Shown here piece by piece: positions 27,567-36,267 of a stretch of DNA of 64,000 bases. The stretch lies in NCBI RefSeq assembly GCF_047730085.1, contig NZ_CP159830.1, positions 1 to 64,000 of the forward strand, in the 5' to 3' direction. The position numbers were made by a program, and so were the translations under genes. The DNA comes from Njordibacter sp937773555 (lineage in GTDB: Bacteria > Pseudomonadota > Gammaproteobacteria > Pseudomonadales > Balneatricaceae). The notes beneath the pieces were generated by a model that saw only the letters and a list, made by a program, of their open reading frames with translations, was not told the DNA's origin and made no database searches. The first letter of the stretch is position 1. Every line of letters begins with the position of its first letter.

Positions 27567-27795
27567 GTTTATTGCTGGCATTGTCTGCCCAAAATGTGGT
27601 GCTCAAGATAGCGTTCGTATCCATATCCCAGAGGATGGAGAGGCAGATGAGCAGTTGAGAGACTGCGTTACCTGCGGCCATGAAGAACGTATCGGACAAA
27701 GTGCGGCAACTCGGCAGGAAATGACTACACGGGTTAACCATACCGAATCTACTGCAGTGCAAGAAGTTGAGCCACAAGTTCTTAAACTACAGTAG
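27556..27795 (+). CDS. YheV family putative zinc ribbon protein
   Basis: This 79-residue protein has two CxxC knuckles, CPKCGAQD near residues 11-18 and CVTCGHEE near 36-43, consistent with a single zinc ribbon, followed by a polar tail. It matches the YheV-type proteins encoded next to prlC. The AAGGAG site at 27544-27549 favours ATG at 27556 (6-7 bp spacing) over GTG at 27553. It overlaps prlC by 11 bp and is translationally coupled. Function is unknown in the family. Confidence 0.85.
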   Translation: MKVRFIAGIVCPKCGAQDSVRIHIPEDGEADEQLRDCVTCGHEERIGQSAATRQEMTTRVNHTESTAVQEVEPQVLKLQ

Positions 27796-27815
27796 CTAAG
27801 GTGACATATAGGCTT

Positions 27816-29165
27816 TTAGGTGTTGATAAACCACGCTTGTTTGTAGCTCAGCCATAAGTAACCAGCCAATGCAGCCATAGCCCTAACGCCACAAAAACCT
27901 AAGAATGCCCACCATAAGCCATTATTACCCCAAGGTTCTAATAGGTACCAAAGAGGCAGCAGGGCAATCAAGCTGGCTAGCACTGAGTAAAACATGGCTT
28001 GGGCTTGGGCAGCTCCTACAAAAATGCCATCACACAGATAGCTCCACACACTAATAATGGGTACCCACATTACCCATACCGCATGGTCGCTAGCGATGTC
28101 TCGTACGCTTTCAATAGTCGTTAACATATTGATAAATACATCGCTTAGTAGCCAAAATAAAACCGTTGCGACAGCAGATACTATGATGGAGTAAATAGCT
28201 GCAGCATTACATAGCTGGTAAAAACGACGCCTTTTTCTAGCCCCTAAAGCTTCACCACAGGCGGCTTCAATAGCAAAGGCAAAGCCATCCAACGCATAAG
28301 CCAGTAAGGTAACATATTGTAATAAAAGTGTGTTTGCAGCCAATACACTATCTCCCATACGGGCACTTTGGGAGGTGATAAAAGCAAACGCAAAAAGTAG
28401 CATTAAGGTACGCACAAATAGATAACTGTTGAGACGCATTAGCTGGTTTGCTAGGGGTGCAAAAGCATCCCAATCTAGGTGGAACGTTTGATTAAGTCGA
28501 GTGAGGTGACGCCAAACTAAAAGTAAAGCCAACATCAGACCGCAATAATCTGCTAACAAACTACCCCAGGCTACACCAGCACTGGTCATATCAAAACCAA
28601 TTACAAATAGCAGGTTAAAGCCTATATTGCTCATGTTAGTGACTACTAGCAGAACCAAAGGGCTACGGCTATCCTGGCGGCCCAACAACCATCCCAGGCA
28701 CACATAGGTGATGAGCACTGCTGGGGCGCTATAAATACGTATAGTGAGATACTCTTGGGCTAAAGCAGAGACCTGAGTGCTGGCACCCATGAGGGATACA
28801 CCCAGTGGAATTAACCAGTTTTGCAATGCCATAATGGCTACACCAATAGCCAAAGCAAAAGCCCCTGGCATGAGCAACAACTGCATTAAGCGTGGGTTAT
28901 TTCCAGCGCCATGGGCCTGTGCTGTAAGGCCTACAGTGCCCATACGTAAAAAACCAAAAGCCCAGTAGATAAACGTTAACAAGGTGCCGCCTAAGGCAAC
29001 TGCACCTAAATAGCTGGCTTTATCTAGATGGCCCATAATGGCAGCGTCCACCAAGCCTAACAAGGGTACGCTTATATTGGAAATAATTAGGGGCCAAGCC
29101 AGATGCCATAGCTGCCCCATGTGTTTTGCTTTTGGTGCGTAGGTCAGCTGGCTGGTTTCTCCCAT
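27816..29165 (-). CDS. MATE family efflux transporter (DinF-like)
   Basis: The 449-residue protein has about twelve hydrophobic segments and the two-lobed MATE layout, with LWHLAWPLIISNISVPLLGLVDAAIMGHL at the start, typical of the DinF subfamily that exports organic cations or oxidised compounds using a cation gradient. An upstream ATG would give 20 extra residues lying over znuB and lacking family character; the ATG at 29165 sits 1 bp after the znuB stop and is preferred. Thus it is the last gene of the zur-znuC-znuB operon by position. Substrate is unknown; a link with zinc is only contextual. Confidence 0.87.
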   Translation of the reverse strand: MGETSQLTYAPKAKHMGQLWHLAWPLIISNISVPLLGLVDAAIMGHLDKASYLGAVALGGTLLTFIYWAFGFLRMGTVGLTAQAHGAGNNPRLMQLLLMPGAFALAIGVAIMALQNWLIPLGVSLMGASTQVSALAQEYLTIRIYSAPAVLITYVCLGWLLGRQDSRSPLVLLVVTNMSNIGFNLLFVIGFDMTSAGVAWGSLLADYCGLMLALLLVWRHLTRLNQTFHLDWDAFAPLANQLMRLNSYLFVRTLMLLFAFAFITSQSARMGDSVLAANTLLLQYVTLLAYALDGFAFAIEAACGEALGARKRRRFYQLCNAAAIYSIIVSAVATVLFWLLSDVFINMLTTIESVRDIASDHAVWVMWVPIISVWSYLCDGIFVGAAQAQAMFYSVLASLIALLPLWYLLEPWGNNGLWWAFLGFCGVRAMAALAGYLWLSYKQAWFINT

Positions 29166-29166
29166 A

Positions 29167-29961
29167 TCAAGACAGACGAAATGAGCGTGGGAAGCTAAAC
29201 AACAAAAAGAACAAGGTGCTGGCAATCACTACTACAGATGGGCCGGCAGGGGTGTCATAGAACCAAGATAAAGCCAACCCCCCAGTTACAGCTAACATGC
29301 CAAGTAAACTGGCAAGCAACGCCATTTGCTCTGGAGAGCTGGACAAGCGACGAGCGGCAGCAGCAGGTATAATTAGCAGTGAAGTAATGAGTAATACCCC
29401 AACCACCTTCATTGCCACCGCGATCACCACTGCCACTAACAGCATCAGTAAGGTACGCATCCAAGCCACATTAATACCCTCAACCTGAGCTAATTCTTCG
29501 TTCACTGTAATGGACAATAAAGGCGTCCAAATACTTACTAATATGACTAAGACTAGGCAACAAGCTAGGGCGATCCAAAGCAGATCATGTTGTCCAATAG
29601 CTAGCAAATCACCAAATAAAAACCCCATTAAATCAATACTTTGATGATCAAAAAGGCTCAAGCTTACAAGCCCCAGCGATAAGCTTGCATGGGAGAGGAT
29701 ACCCAACAAGGTATCTGTTGCAATAATGCGCTTATGCACTAAGGTGCTAAGTAATAGGGCTAATAACAAACACACTAATACCACTGCTAGGCTAATATTA
29801 ACTTGCAACAATAAACCTAAGGCAACGCCTAACAGTGCTGCATGTGCAAGAGTATCTCCAAAATAGGCCATCCGTCGCCAAACCATAAAAGAGCCTAAAG
29901 GCCCGGCTACTGCAGCAATCATTAACCCACCTAGCCAAGCCCATAATAAAAAATTAGCCAT
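29167..29961 (-). CDS. znuB: Zinc ABC transporter permease ZnuB
   Basis: ZnuB is the inner-membrane permease of the high-affinity zinc importer. With the ATG at 29961 the protein has 264 residues and about eight membrane segments, including GPLGSFMVWRRMAYFGDTLAHAALLGVALG, characteristic of the ABC-3 family. This start overlaps the znuC stop in ATGGCTAA, indicating coupling; the longer frame from 30003 is less likely. It ends 1 bp before the MATE gene. Confidence 0.93.
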   Translation of the reverse strand: MANFLLWAWLGGLMIAAVAGPLGSFMVWRRMAYFGDTLAHAALLGVALGLLLQVNISLAVVLVCLLLALLLSTLVHKRIIATDTLLGILSHASLSLGLVSLSLFDHQSIDLMGFLFGDLLAIGQHDLLWIALACCLVLVILVSIWTPLLSITVNEELAQVEGINVAWMRTLLMLLVAVVIAVAMKVVGVLLITSLLIIPAAAARRLSSSPEQMALLASLLGMLAVTGGLALSWFYDTPAGPSVVVIASTLFFLLFSFPRSFRLS

Positions 29962-30733
29962 GGTCACAGCCCTCGTGATGTTCGCCTGCAATAATGTCGC
30001 CATGGCTGGTGTGGTGGTGATTGTGTTGATGGTTATACAAGGCTAGGTTACCTGCGCCTTGGGGGCCAAATAAATCTGTAAATGCAGGATCTTGACTGAC
30101 TTGTTCAGGATGCCCTGAACAACAAATATGTTGGTTTAGACAAATTACCTGATCTGTTGCTGCCATGACTAGGTGCAAGTCGTGGGAGACCATTAGGATA
30201 CCGCAGCCTAAGATGTTCCGTACCTGGCCAATAAGGTTATACAAAGACACTTGCCCGGTCACGTCGACACCTTGCACAGGCTCATCTAATACCAGTAAGT
30301 GGGGTTTACGGAGTAGGGCCCGTAATAATAAGATTCTTTGCGTCTCACCCCCAGAAAGCTCCTGCATTGGGCGATTAAGAAGTTTTTCAGCGCGACACTC
30401 ATGCAGCAGATCGTGCCATAGCTGTGGGCTAAGCTGATGTTGCTTGTGGCGACCTAAATCCAAAAAGCGTGCCACTGTAAGGGGCAGCGTGTCTTCTAAT
30501 TTTAATTTCTGAGGCATGTAGCCAATGCGTAATCCTTTGATGGTGGTAATGTCTCCACTAGTGGTTTTAATTAAGTTCAATAAGCTACGAACTAAAGTGG
30601 ATTTTCCAGCACCGTTTGGGCCAATAACGGTAGTAATCTGTCCTGCTTCTAAAGATATATCCACCCCTTTAATGAGCCACCTGTTACCACGTTTTACGCC
30701 TAGGTCCGTGGCTGAAAGTAAAACCTCACTCAC
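29954..30733 (-). CDS. znuC: Zinc ABC transporter ATP-binding protein ZnuC
   Basis: ZnuC energises zinc import. The 259-residue protein has Walker A VIGPNGAGKSTL near residues 34-45, signature LSGGETQRILLLRALL and Walker B HLLVLDEPVQGVD. The C terminus is rich in His (NHQHNHHHTSHGD and EHHEGCDHG), as in many ZnuC proteins, possibly for metal sensing or binding. The start is taken as GTG at 30733, overlapping the zur TGA by 4 bp (GTGA); the upstream ATG would lie inside zur. Operon zur-znuC-znuB is supported by these overlaps. Confidence 0.94.
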   Translation of the reverse strand: MSEVLLSATDLGVKRGNRWLIKGVDISLEAGQITTVIGPNGAGKSTLVRSLLNLIKTTSGDITTIKGLRIGYMPQKLKLEDTLPLTVARFLDLGRHKQHQLSPQLWHDLLHECRAEKLLNRPMQELSGGETQRILLLRALLRKPHLLVLDEPVQGVDVTGQVSLYNLIGQVRNILGCGILMVSHDLHLVMAATDQVICLNQHICCSGHPEQVSQDPAFTDLFGPQGAGNLALYNHQHNHHHTSHGDIIAGEHHEGCDHG

Positions 30734-31227
30734 GGTTTGGGCTCCAAGGCTTTGGATTGGTCCAAGCACCCTTGGCAGGTGCCGACGATTTCAATGGTGT
30801 GTCGTTGTATTTTAAAACCATGCTGATCAGCACTCACCTTAAGGGCTAAGTTAATATATTGACTGTCTAGCTCCTGGGCTTGATGGCAATCTTGGCAGAG
30901 CAGAAAATGCCCTTCATGTGGCTTATCTGGATTACAGCAGCCCACATAAGCGTTAATACTTTCTAGTTTATGTAACAAGCCTTGACCACTTAAAAACTCA
31001 AGGGCACGGTACACTGTAGGTGGCGCCGAATTAAAGCCTTCTTTGGCTAAACTGGCTAACAATTCATAGGCCCCGATAGGTTGATGGCTCTGCCATACTA
31101 GTTCCAACACTCTTTGGCGGACAGGAGTGAGCTTCACACCCCGGTCAGCGCATAGGCTTTTAGCATGGCCAATAGCGCTAGAAATGCAGCGACTATGATC
31201 GTGGGGAGAAAATGCACTGGCTTTCAT
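30730..31227 (-). CDS. zur: Zinc uptake regulator Zur (Fur family)
   Basis: Zur is the zinc-sensing repressor of zinc import. The 165-residue protein has a Fur-type winged helix (GVKLTPVRQRVLELVWQSHQPIGAYELL and the recognition region APPTVYRALEFL near 66-77) and structural zinc cysteines in CQDCHQ and CQGCL. The GHFLLCQDCHQ region matches Zur rather than Fur. The start is set at ATG 31227; a longer frame from 31272 would run through the Zur operator. It is coupled by overlap to znuC and is probably self-regulated. Confidence 0.92.
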   Translation of the reverse strand: MKASAFSPHDHSRCISSAIGHAKSLCADRGVKLTPVRQRVLELVWQSHQPIGAYELLASLAKEGFNSAPPTVYRALEFLSGQGLLHKLESINAYVGCCNPDKPHEGHFLLCQDCHQAQELDSQYINLALKVSADQHGFKIQRHTIEIVGTCQGCLDQSKALEPKP

Positions 31228-31251
31228 TGGATGGCCTTGGTCAGTTGACGG

Positions 31252-31266
31252 TGTTATAATATTACA
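31252..31266. promoter_or_regulatory. Zur operator between zur-znuCB and znuA
   Basis: TGTTATAATATTACA is a near-perfect palindrome that differs from the gammaproteobacterial Zur core TGTTATANTATAACA at one position. It sits 25 bp upstream of the zur start and 48 bp upstream of znuA, so one site can control both divergent units. Confidence 0.85.
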
Positions 31267-31313
31267 TAACATTTCCTAAAATTCCTAAAACTTTATTCTT
31301 AAAGGCCAATTGT

Positions 31314-32126
31314 ATGCTCGTGTCTGTTCGATTTATTTCACGAATGTGGCTGTTTTGTGCATTGTCGAGTGTGAGTGCTATCGTATCAGCTGCAGTAACA
31401 GTATTACCGAGTACCCATGCCCTTTCCCTTGTGATCAAAGAGGTGGCAGGAGAGACCTTTGTGCCTTTATTACCCGCTAATGTTTCTCCCCATGATTTTA
31501 GCCTAAAACCTAGTCATATTCGTCGTTTGCAAAAGGCTGAACTTGTGGTTTGGCTGGGGCCTGAGTTAGAGCCCTATTTGGCTAAGGTAATGTTGCATAT
31601 ACCTAAACATAAACAATTTATTATTAATCGAGGGCGCTCCGCCTTAAAGTATGGAGAGCACCCCTGGACCAGTCCTGAGTATCTGTTGCAAGGTTTACAA
31701 CAACTAAGCCAACACCTGAATAAACCATGGAGTAGTAAAACCTGGGTGCAACAGATGAATAATCTACATGAAGAGCTCTTTTTTCATCGCCGCTCATTGC
31801 AAGAAAAAAACCAAGGCTATTTAGTTTATCATGATGGTATAGGAGGTTTTGAGGCGTATTTTGGGCTTACCCATCTCGCTAGTTTTACCAACGCTGATGA
31901 CCAACCACCAGGAGCCAAGCAATTGGCTATGATTGAGCAGCTTGCTAACGAGCAAAAAGTAGCCTGTATCCTTATAGACCATGAGGTGAGGCCTAAGCTT
32001 GTGAATGCTGTGCTAAAGCCAAGTATAAAGCGAGTCGCTATTGATATTTTAGCTGCCAACAGTACCTCAATCATAGGCTATATCACTCAACTTCAGCAGG
32101 CCATACTAAGCTGCGGCAAAGTGTGA
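31314..32126 (+). CDS. znuA: Zinc ABC transporter substrate-binding protein (ZnuA-like)
   Basis: This 270-residue periplasmic protein belongs to the cluster A-I metal-binding family. It has a signal peptide (about residues 1-26, ending VSA), and candidate zinc ligands His60 in NVSPHDFSLKPS, His116 in EHPWTSPE and His173 in YHDGIGGFE, matching the three-His site of ZnuA. The His-rich flexible loop of many ZnuA proteins is missing, so it is a short-loop form. It is divergent from zur-znuCB and shares the Zur operator. Zinc as substrate is supported by context. Confidence 0.9.
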   Translation: MLVSVRFISRMWLFCALSSVSAIVSAAVTVLPSTHALSLVIKEVAGETFVPLLPANVSPHDFSLKPSHIRRLQKAELVVWLGPELEPYLAKVMLHIPKHKQFIINRGRSALKYGEHPWTSPEYLLQGLQQLSQHLNKPWSSKTWVQQMNNLHEELFFHRRSLQEKNQGYLVYHDGIGGFEAYFGLTHLASFTNADDQPPGAKQLAMIEQLANEQKVACILIDHEVRPKLVNAVLKPSIKRVAIDILAANSTSIIGYITQLQQAILSCGKV

Positions 32127-32150
32127 GGATAATGCCTTTATCCAGAGCCG

Positions 32151-33128
32151 CTAGGGCAGCTGATGAAGCTGTTGCATGCGATGGCTTAAAATATCTTTAA
32201 ATACATCTGGGTCTTTAAGTACAGTAACGCCTTCCTCGCGCTGATGGGAGTCTAAGCTATGGAAGGTTTCTAAGCGAGATAACCAAAAACGCATGGCTGC
32301 GGCAACTAGCATGGCGTTCCAATACTGGTGTTCTGCACTATTAAATGCACGTACGTTTGCATAGGCCTGTAAAAAGGCGTCATATAGGTTCGCGTCAATA
32401 CTGCCATCTGGTGCGATGCACCAGTCATTCACTGTAATAGCCACATCAAATAATAGATAGTCGTTACTGGCGTTGTAAAGGTCGATAGTAGCGCTAAGTT
32501 GGCCATGGTTAAAGAGTGCGTTGTCATGAAATAAATCACCATGCACCACACCCCTTGGTAAGTCTGGTTGCTGGGTTTGCATCGCATCATACTGGCCAAT
32601 GGCCATCATCAGCATCGTTGCGTCTGCACCATCTATGCATTGAGCCGCTCGTGGACCTAATTCGTTCCACCAGTTTTGCCCACGATGGCTATGGCGCAAC
32701 GTGGTAAACCCTTGGCCAGCCACATGTAAACGAGCTAGCTCACGCCCCATAATGGCGCATTCATTTGTGCCAATCTCTGAGCGCGCTAGATGGTCGCCTG
32801 CAAAACGTGGAAACAATAGCGCTGGCTTATTAGCTAATAAGCTCAAGGCTATGCCATTATTGTCCCGCACCGGGGCAGGTACGGTTACATTGTTGATCAC
32901 CAAGTGGTCTGTTAGATCAACAAAATAGGGCATTTCGTCGTAACTCAGATCTTCAAATAGGGTGAGCACAAAATCCTGTTGTGGCTGACCTTTTGTTTGC
33001 GTGGTGACAAAATAATTAGTATTTTCAATACCGCCGCTAATGCCTTTAAAGCCCAACAAGTCACCTAAGTTAAATGGTGCGATGTAAGTGCTAATTTGGG
33101 CATTGGTAAGGTGTGTGTATACGGCCAT
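32151..33128 (-). CDS. thrB: Homoserine kinase, APH-fold (ThrB2 type)
   Basis: This 325-residue kinase phosphorylates homoserine in threonine synthesis. It is of the aminoglycoside phosphotransferase fold used by Pseudomonas, not the GHMP-fold ThrB of E. coli. Visible are LLGFKGISGGIENTNYFV (phosphate loop), the catalytic Brenner loop VVHGDLFHDNALF near residues 189-201, and the metal-binding Asp in ATIDLYNA. Length is normal. It lies between znuA and polA as in Pseudomonas and diverges from polA, with about 146 bp between starts. Confidence 0.92.
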   Translation of the reverse strand: MAVYTHLTNAQISTYIAPFNLGDLLGFKGISGGIENTNYFVTTQTKGQPQQDFVLTLFEDLSYDEMPYFVDLTDHLVINNVTVPAPVRDNNGIALSLLANKPALLFPRFAGDHLARSEIGTNECAIMGRELARLHVAGQGFTTLRHSHRGQNWWNELGPRAAQCIDGADATMLMMAIGQYDAMQTQQPDLPRGVVHGDLFHDNALFNHGQLSATIDLYNASNDYLLFDVAITVNDWCIAPDGSIDANLYDAFLQAYANVRAFNSAEHQYWNAMLVAAAMRFWLSRLETFHSLDSHQREEGVTVLKDPDVFKDILSHRMQQLHQLP

Positions 33129-33274
33129 AGGATTACTACTTTTTAAAACTAATTGTGGTCATTAATTCGGTTGCAAATAGTACGCTTAGAGCAGCTTGAA
33201 TTCAAGTTTAGGACGCTCCATTATGGTATTCTTTAACCTATCGGTGCCCATAAAGTTTCGTTTGAGAAGACATC

Positions 33275-36061
33275 ATGACTGCAAAAGTATCCACTCCCGT
33301 TATATTGGTAGACGGTTCCTCTTATCTGTTTAGGGCATACCACGCGATGCCACCACTAAATAATAGTAAGGGAATGCCCACAGGTGCCATTAAAGGTGTA
33401 GTCAATATGATGCGCAGCCTGGCAAAGGATTACGCTGATGCTAATATTGTTGTGGTGTTCGATGCCAAGGGCCCAACCTTTCGTAATGAGATGTATGCAG
33501 AATATAAAGCCCACAGGCCACCCATGCCTGACGACATGCGCCCTCAAATAGAGCCCATACACCAAATTATTAAAGCGATGGGGCTACCATTATTGATGAT
33601 ATCAGGTGTAGAGGCGGATGACGTGATTGGCACTTTGGCAGCGCAAGCCACGGCCCAAGGTATTGATACGCTCATATCCACAGGTGACAAGGACATGGCT
33701 CAGCTTGTGAGTCCTCATGTTGGCTTAGTGAACACCATGACCAACACCTACCTCAATGAAGAGGGTGTGTTGGGTAAGTTTGGCGTAAGGCCTAATCAAA
33801 TTATTGATTACCTAGCCATTGTTGGTGACACGGCTGACAATATCCCTGGCGTTCCCGGTGCTGGCCCAAAGACTGCAGTAAAGTGGCTAACACAATACGA
33901 TACCTTAGAAACACTAATGGAAAATGCCCATGAGATTGGTGGAAAAATTGGTGAAAAATTACGTAACGCCCTAGAGTTCTTGCCTCTTTCTCAAGCCCTA
34001 ACCACTATTAAACTAGACGTAGAACTTGAGCAAAAGTTAGAGCAAATGGTGCCCAAACCCGCAGATCAGGCTGCACTACTGGCCTTGTACCAAGACCTAG
34101 AGTTTAGATCATGGGCGAATGCATTGCTTCAAGATGGCGTAACAGCCAGTAGCCAGTCTAAGGTAGTAACTCAAAATCTAGGTGCTACCAATGCTGGTAT
34201 GTCAGGTGTTGAAGAAACGAAGGTTGAAGCGCCCGTTCCTGCAGTTGTTGCCACTAAACACTACAGCACAATTTCTACTTTGGGTGAACTTGAGCCTTGG
34301 TTAAATGCCTGCAGAGATGCCCCTGTATTTGCCTTTGATACGGAAACCACCAGCCTTAACTACATGGACGCTCAACTGGTGGGTATTTCACTGTGTATCG
34401 AGGCGGGTACCGCTGTTTATGTGCCTTGTGGTCACGACTATGTGGGTGCGCCAGAACAAATTAGCCGGCCAGACCTTATCGCAGCAATAAAGCCTTTACT
34501 AGAAGATGCTAAGCAAGTGATTTGCGGGCAAAACTTAAAATATGATATTAATGTTTTAGCTAATTATGGCATTACATGGCAGGCACAGGTCATTGATAGC
34601 ATGGTGCAATCTTACGTGCTCAATTCTACTGCCAGCCGTCATAATATGGATGCGTTGGCGCAACACTACCTTTTTTACCAAACTGTTAAATATGTAGATA
34701 TTGCTGGTAAAGGAGTTAAGCAGCTCACGTTTAACCAAATAGATATAGAGCAAGCGGGCCCTTATGCTGCTGAAGATGCAGACGTTACCCTAAGGCTGGC
34801 GCAGTATTTTTCTGAATGCTTGGCCTTTGAACCAGCATTGGCGGCAGTTTATGACACTATAGAGCGCCCACTGGTAACCGTACTATCACGAATGGAGCGC
34901 ACAGGTGCTTTGGTTGATGCTAAGGTACTAGGTGAGCAAAGCCAAGTGATTGGTAAGCGATTAATAGAGCTGGAACGTGAGGCATATGAGCTTGCCGGTG
35001 AAGTGTTTAATTTGTCATCAACACAGCAGCTAGGCGCCATTTTGTATGAAAAACTGGGTATTCCAGTGACTAAGAAAACGCCTAAAGGAAAGCCATCAAC
35101 AGCGGAGGCAGTATTGCAGGAGTTGGCTCAAGACTACGAGTTGCCAAAATTGTTATTGGAATACCGCAGCCTTAGTAAACTAAAATCAACCTATACCGAT
35201 AAGTTACCCCTAGAAATAAACCGTGCCACTGGGCGTATCCATACCTCCTACCATCAGGCAGTAGCGGCCACAGGGCGCTTATCTTCTAGTGATCCAAACC
35301 TGCAAAATATTCCCATCCGTAGCAGTGAAGGGCGTCAAATTAGACAGGCGTTCGTGGTGCCTAAGGGGCAAGTTATGGTGGCGGCAGATTATTCACAAAT
35401 TGAATTGCGCATCATGGCCCACCTTTCTAAAGATGAAGGCTTATTAAATGCCTTTGCTGCTGGGCAGGATGTACATAAGGCTACTGCAGCAGAAGTATTT
35501 GGAGTGACTGTTGATCAAGTCACCAGTGATCAAAGACGCAGTGCGAAAGCCATTAACTTTGGCTTAATTTATGGGATGTCTGCCTTTGGCTTAGCTAAGC
35601 AACTGGGCATTAGCCGTGCCCAAAGCCAAGATTACATTGGTCGTTATTTCACTCGCTATCCAGGGGTGCAAGAATACATGGACGAAACCAAAGCCAAAGC
35701 TGCCAAGCAAGGTTATGTAGAAACCCTTTTCGGTCGGAGACTATACTTACCAGATATCAATGCGAGTAATGGCATTGCTCGTCAGGCTTCAGAGAGAACA
35801 GCGATTAATGCGCCAATGCAAGGTACTGCAGCAGATATTATCAAGCGCGCGATGATCAAGGTAGATGAGTGGTTAGCGTCTAGTGGCCTAAATGCGCGTA
35901 TGACAATGCAAGTGCATGACGAATTAATTTTTGAAGTGGACGCAGCCCAGGTAGACGCCCTAGTAGCAGGAGTTAAGTCAGCAATGGAAGGTGCTGCAGA
36001 CCTTTTAGTACCGCTCATCGTTGATGTGGGAGTAGGCGATAACTGGGATCAGGCGCATTAA
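33275..36061 (+). CDS. polA: DNA polymerase I
   Basis: PolA fills gaps and removes RNA primers. All three domains of the 928-residue protein are intact: the 5' nuclease (LVDGSSYLFRAYHA at the N terminus, SGVEADDVIGTLA and STGDKDMAQLV), the 3'-5' exonuclease with DTET near 354-357, a catalytic Asp in NLKYDIN near 423 and AEDADVTLRL near 500, and the polymerase with DYSQIELR near 705 and VHDELIFE near 882. Proofreading residues are therefore present. Length equals the E. coli enzyme. A probable small RNA follows before engB. Confidence 0.98.
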   Translation: MTAKVSTPVILVDGSSYLFRAYHAMPPLNNSKGMPTGAIKGVVNMMRSLAKDYADANIVVVFDAKGPTFRNEMYAEYKAHRPPMPDDMRPQIEPIHQIIKAMGLPLLMISGVEADDVIGTLAAQATAQGIDTLISTGDKDMAQLVSPHVGLVNTMTNTYLNEEGVLGKFGVRPNQIIDYLAIVGDTADNIPGVPGAGPKTAVKWLTQYDTLETLMENAHEIGGKIGEKLRNALEFLPLSQALTTIKLDVELEQKLEQMVPKPADQAALLALYQDLEFRSWANALLQDGVTASSQSKVVTQNLGATNAGMSGVEETKVEAPVPAVVATKHYSTISTLGELEPWLNACRDAPVFAFDTETTSLNYMDAQLVGISLCIEAGTAVYVPCGHDYVGAPEQISRPDLIAAIKPLLEDAKQVICGQNLKYDINVLANYGITWQAQVIDSMVQSYVLNSTASRHNMDALAQHYLFYQTVKYVDIAGKGVKQLTFNQIDIEQAGPYAAEDADVTLRLAQYFSECLAFEPALAAVYDTIERPLVTVLSRMERTGALVDAKVLGEQSQVIGKRLIELEREAYELAGEVFNLSSTQQLGAILYEKLGIPVTKKTPKGKPSTAEAVLQELAQDYELPKLLLEYRSLSKLKSTYTDKLPLEINRATGRIHTSYHQAVAATGRLSSSDPNLQNIPIRSSEGRQIRQAFVVPKGQVMVAADYSQIELRIMAHLSKDEGLLNAFAAGQDVHKATAAEVFGVTVDQVTSDQRRSAKAINFGLIYGMSAFGLAKQLGISRAQSQDYIGRYFTRYPGVQEYMDETKAKAAKQGYVETLFGRRLYLPDINASNGIARQASERTAINAPMQGTAADIIKRAMIKVDEWLASSGLNARMTMQVHDELIFEVDAAQVDALVAGVKSAMEGAADLLVPLIVDVGVGDNWDQAH

Positions 36062-36094
36062 TTGCCTAATCTATTTAAAAAAATAAAATGAATT

Positions 36095-36122
36095 GGAACT
36101 AAATGCCCTCACAGGCGTCTGA
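36095..36122 (+). promoter_or_regulatory. Possible sigma-E/AlgU-type promoter in polA-engB gap
   Basis: GGAACT and TCTGA are separated by 17 bp, matching the extracytoplasmic sigma-E/AlgU pattern (GGAACTT, about 16 bp, TCTGA) except for the last base of the -35 box. Position and type recall the envelope-stress sRNA ErsA of Pseudomonas, encoded in the same gap. Function is inferred. Confidence 0.5.
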
Positions 36123-36128
36123 GTACGT

Positions 36129-36206
36129 AACTAGCCAAGCGTTATTAACAGTTTACAAAGACGCCTACCCTGAAAATCGTTCCCCTCGGTCTTCAGGGTT
36201 TTTTTT
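36129..36206 (+). ncRNA. Candidate small RNA between polA and engB
   Basis: The polA-engB gap holds no reading frame but has an ordered RNA-like layout: a putative sigma-E promoter, a short AT-rich stretch, the arm AGACGCCT (36159-36166) complementary to AGGCGTCT at 36113-36120, and a rho-independent terminator. Related bacteria encode an sRNA here (Spot 42 in enterics, ErsA in Pseudomonas). If transcription starts about 7 bp after the -10 box, the RNA is near 78 nt; an earlier start would include the AGGCGTCT arm and give a second hairpin. The homology is by position only, not by sequence. Confidence 0.55.
36167..36206 (+). terminator. Terminator of the polA-engB small RNA
   Basis: ACCCTGAA, a 17-nt loop, TTCAGGGT followed by a T run: an 8-bp stem with U tail typical of intrinsic terminators and of Hfq-binding sRNAs. 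Confidence 0.85.
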
Positions 36207-36267
36207 GTGCAGGATTTATCCTATACCAGGTATGCCAAACAACAACGCATTGCCTAGAGCCTGATGT

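Noticed and set aside
33195..33206. CTTGAATTCAAG palindrome between thrB and polA
   Set aside because: A 12-bp palindrome of common composition that does not extend; it fits no operator I know, and chance cannot be excluded.
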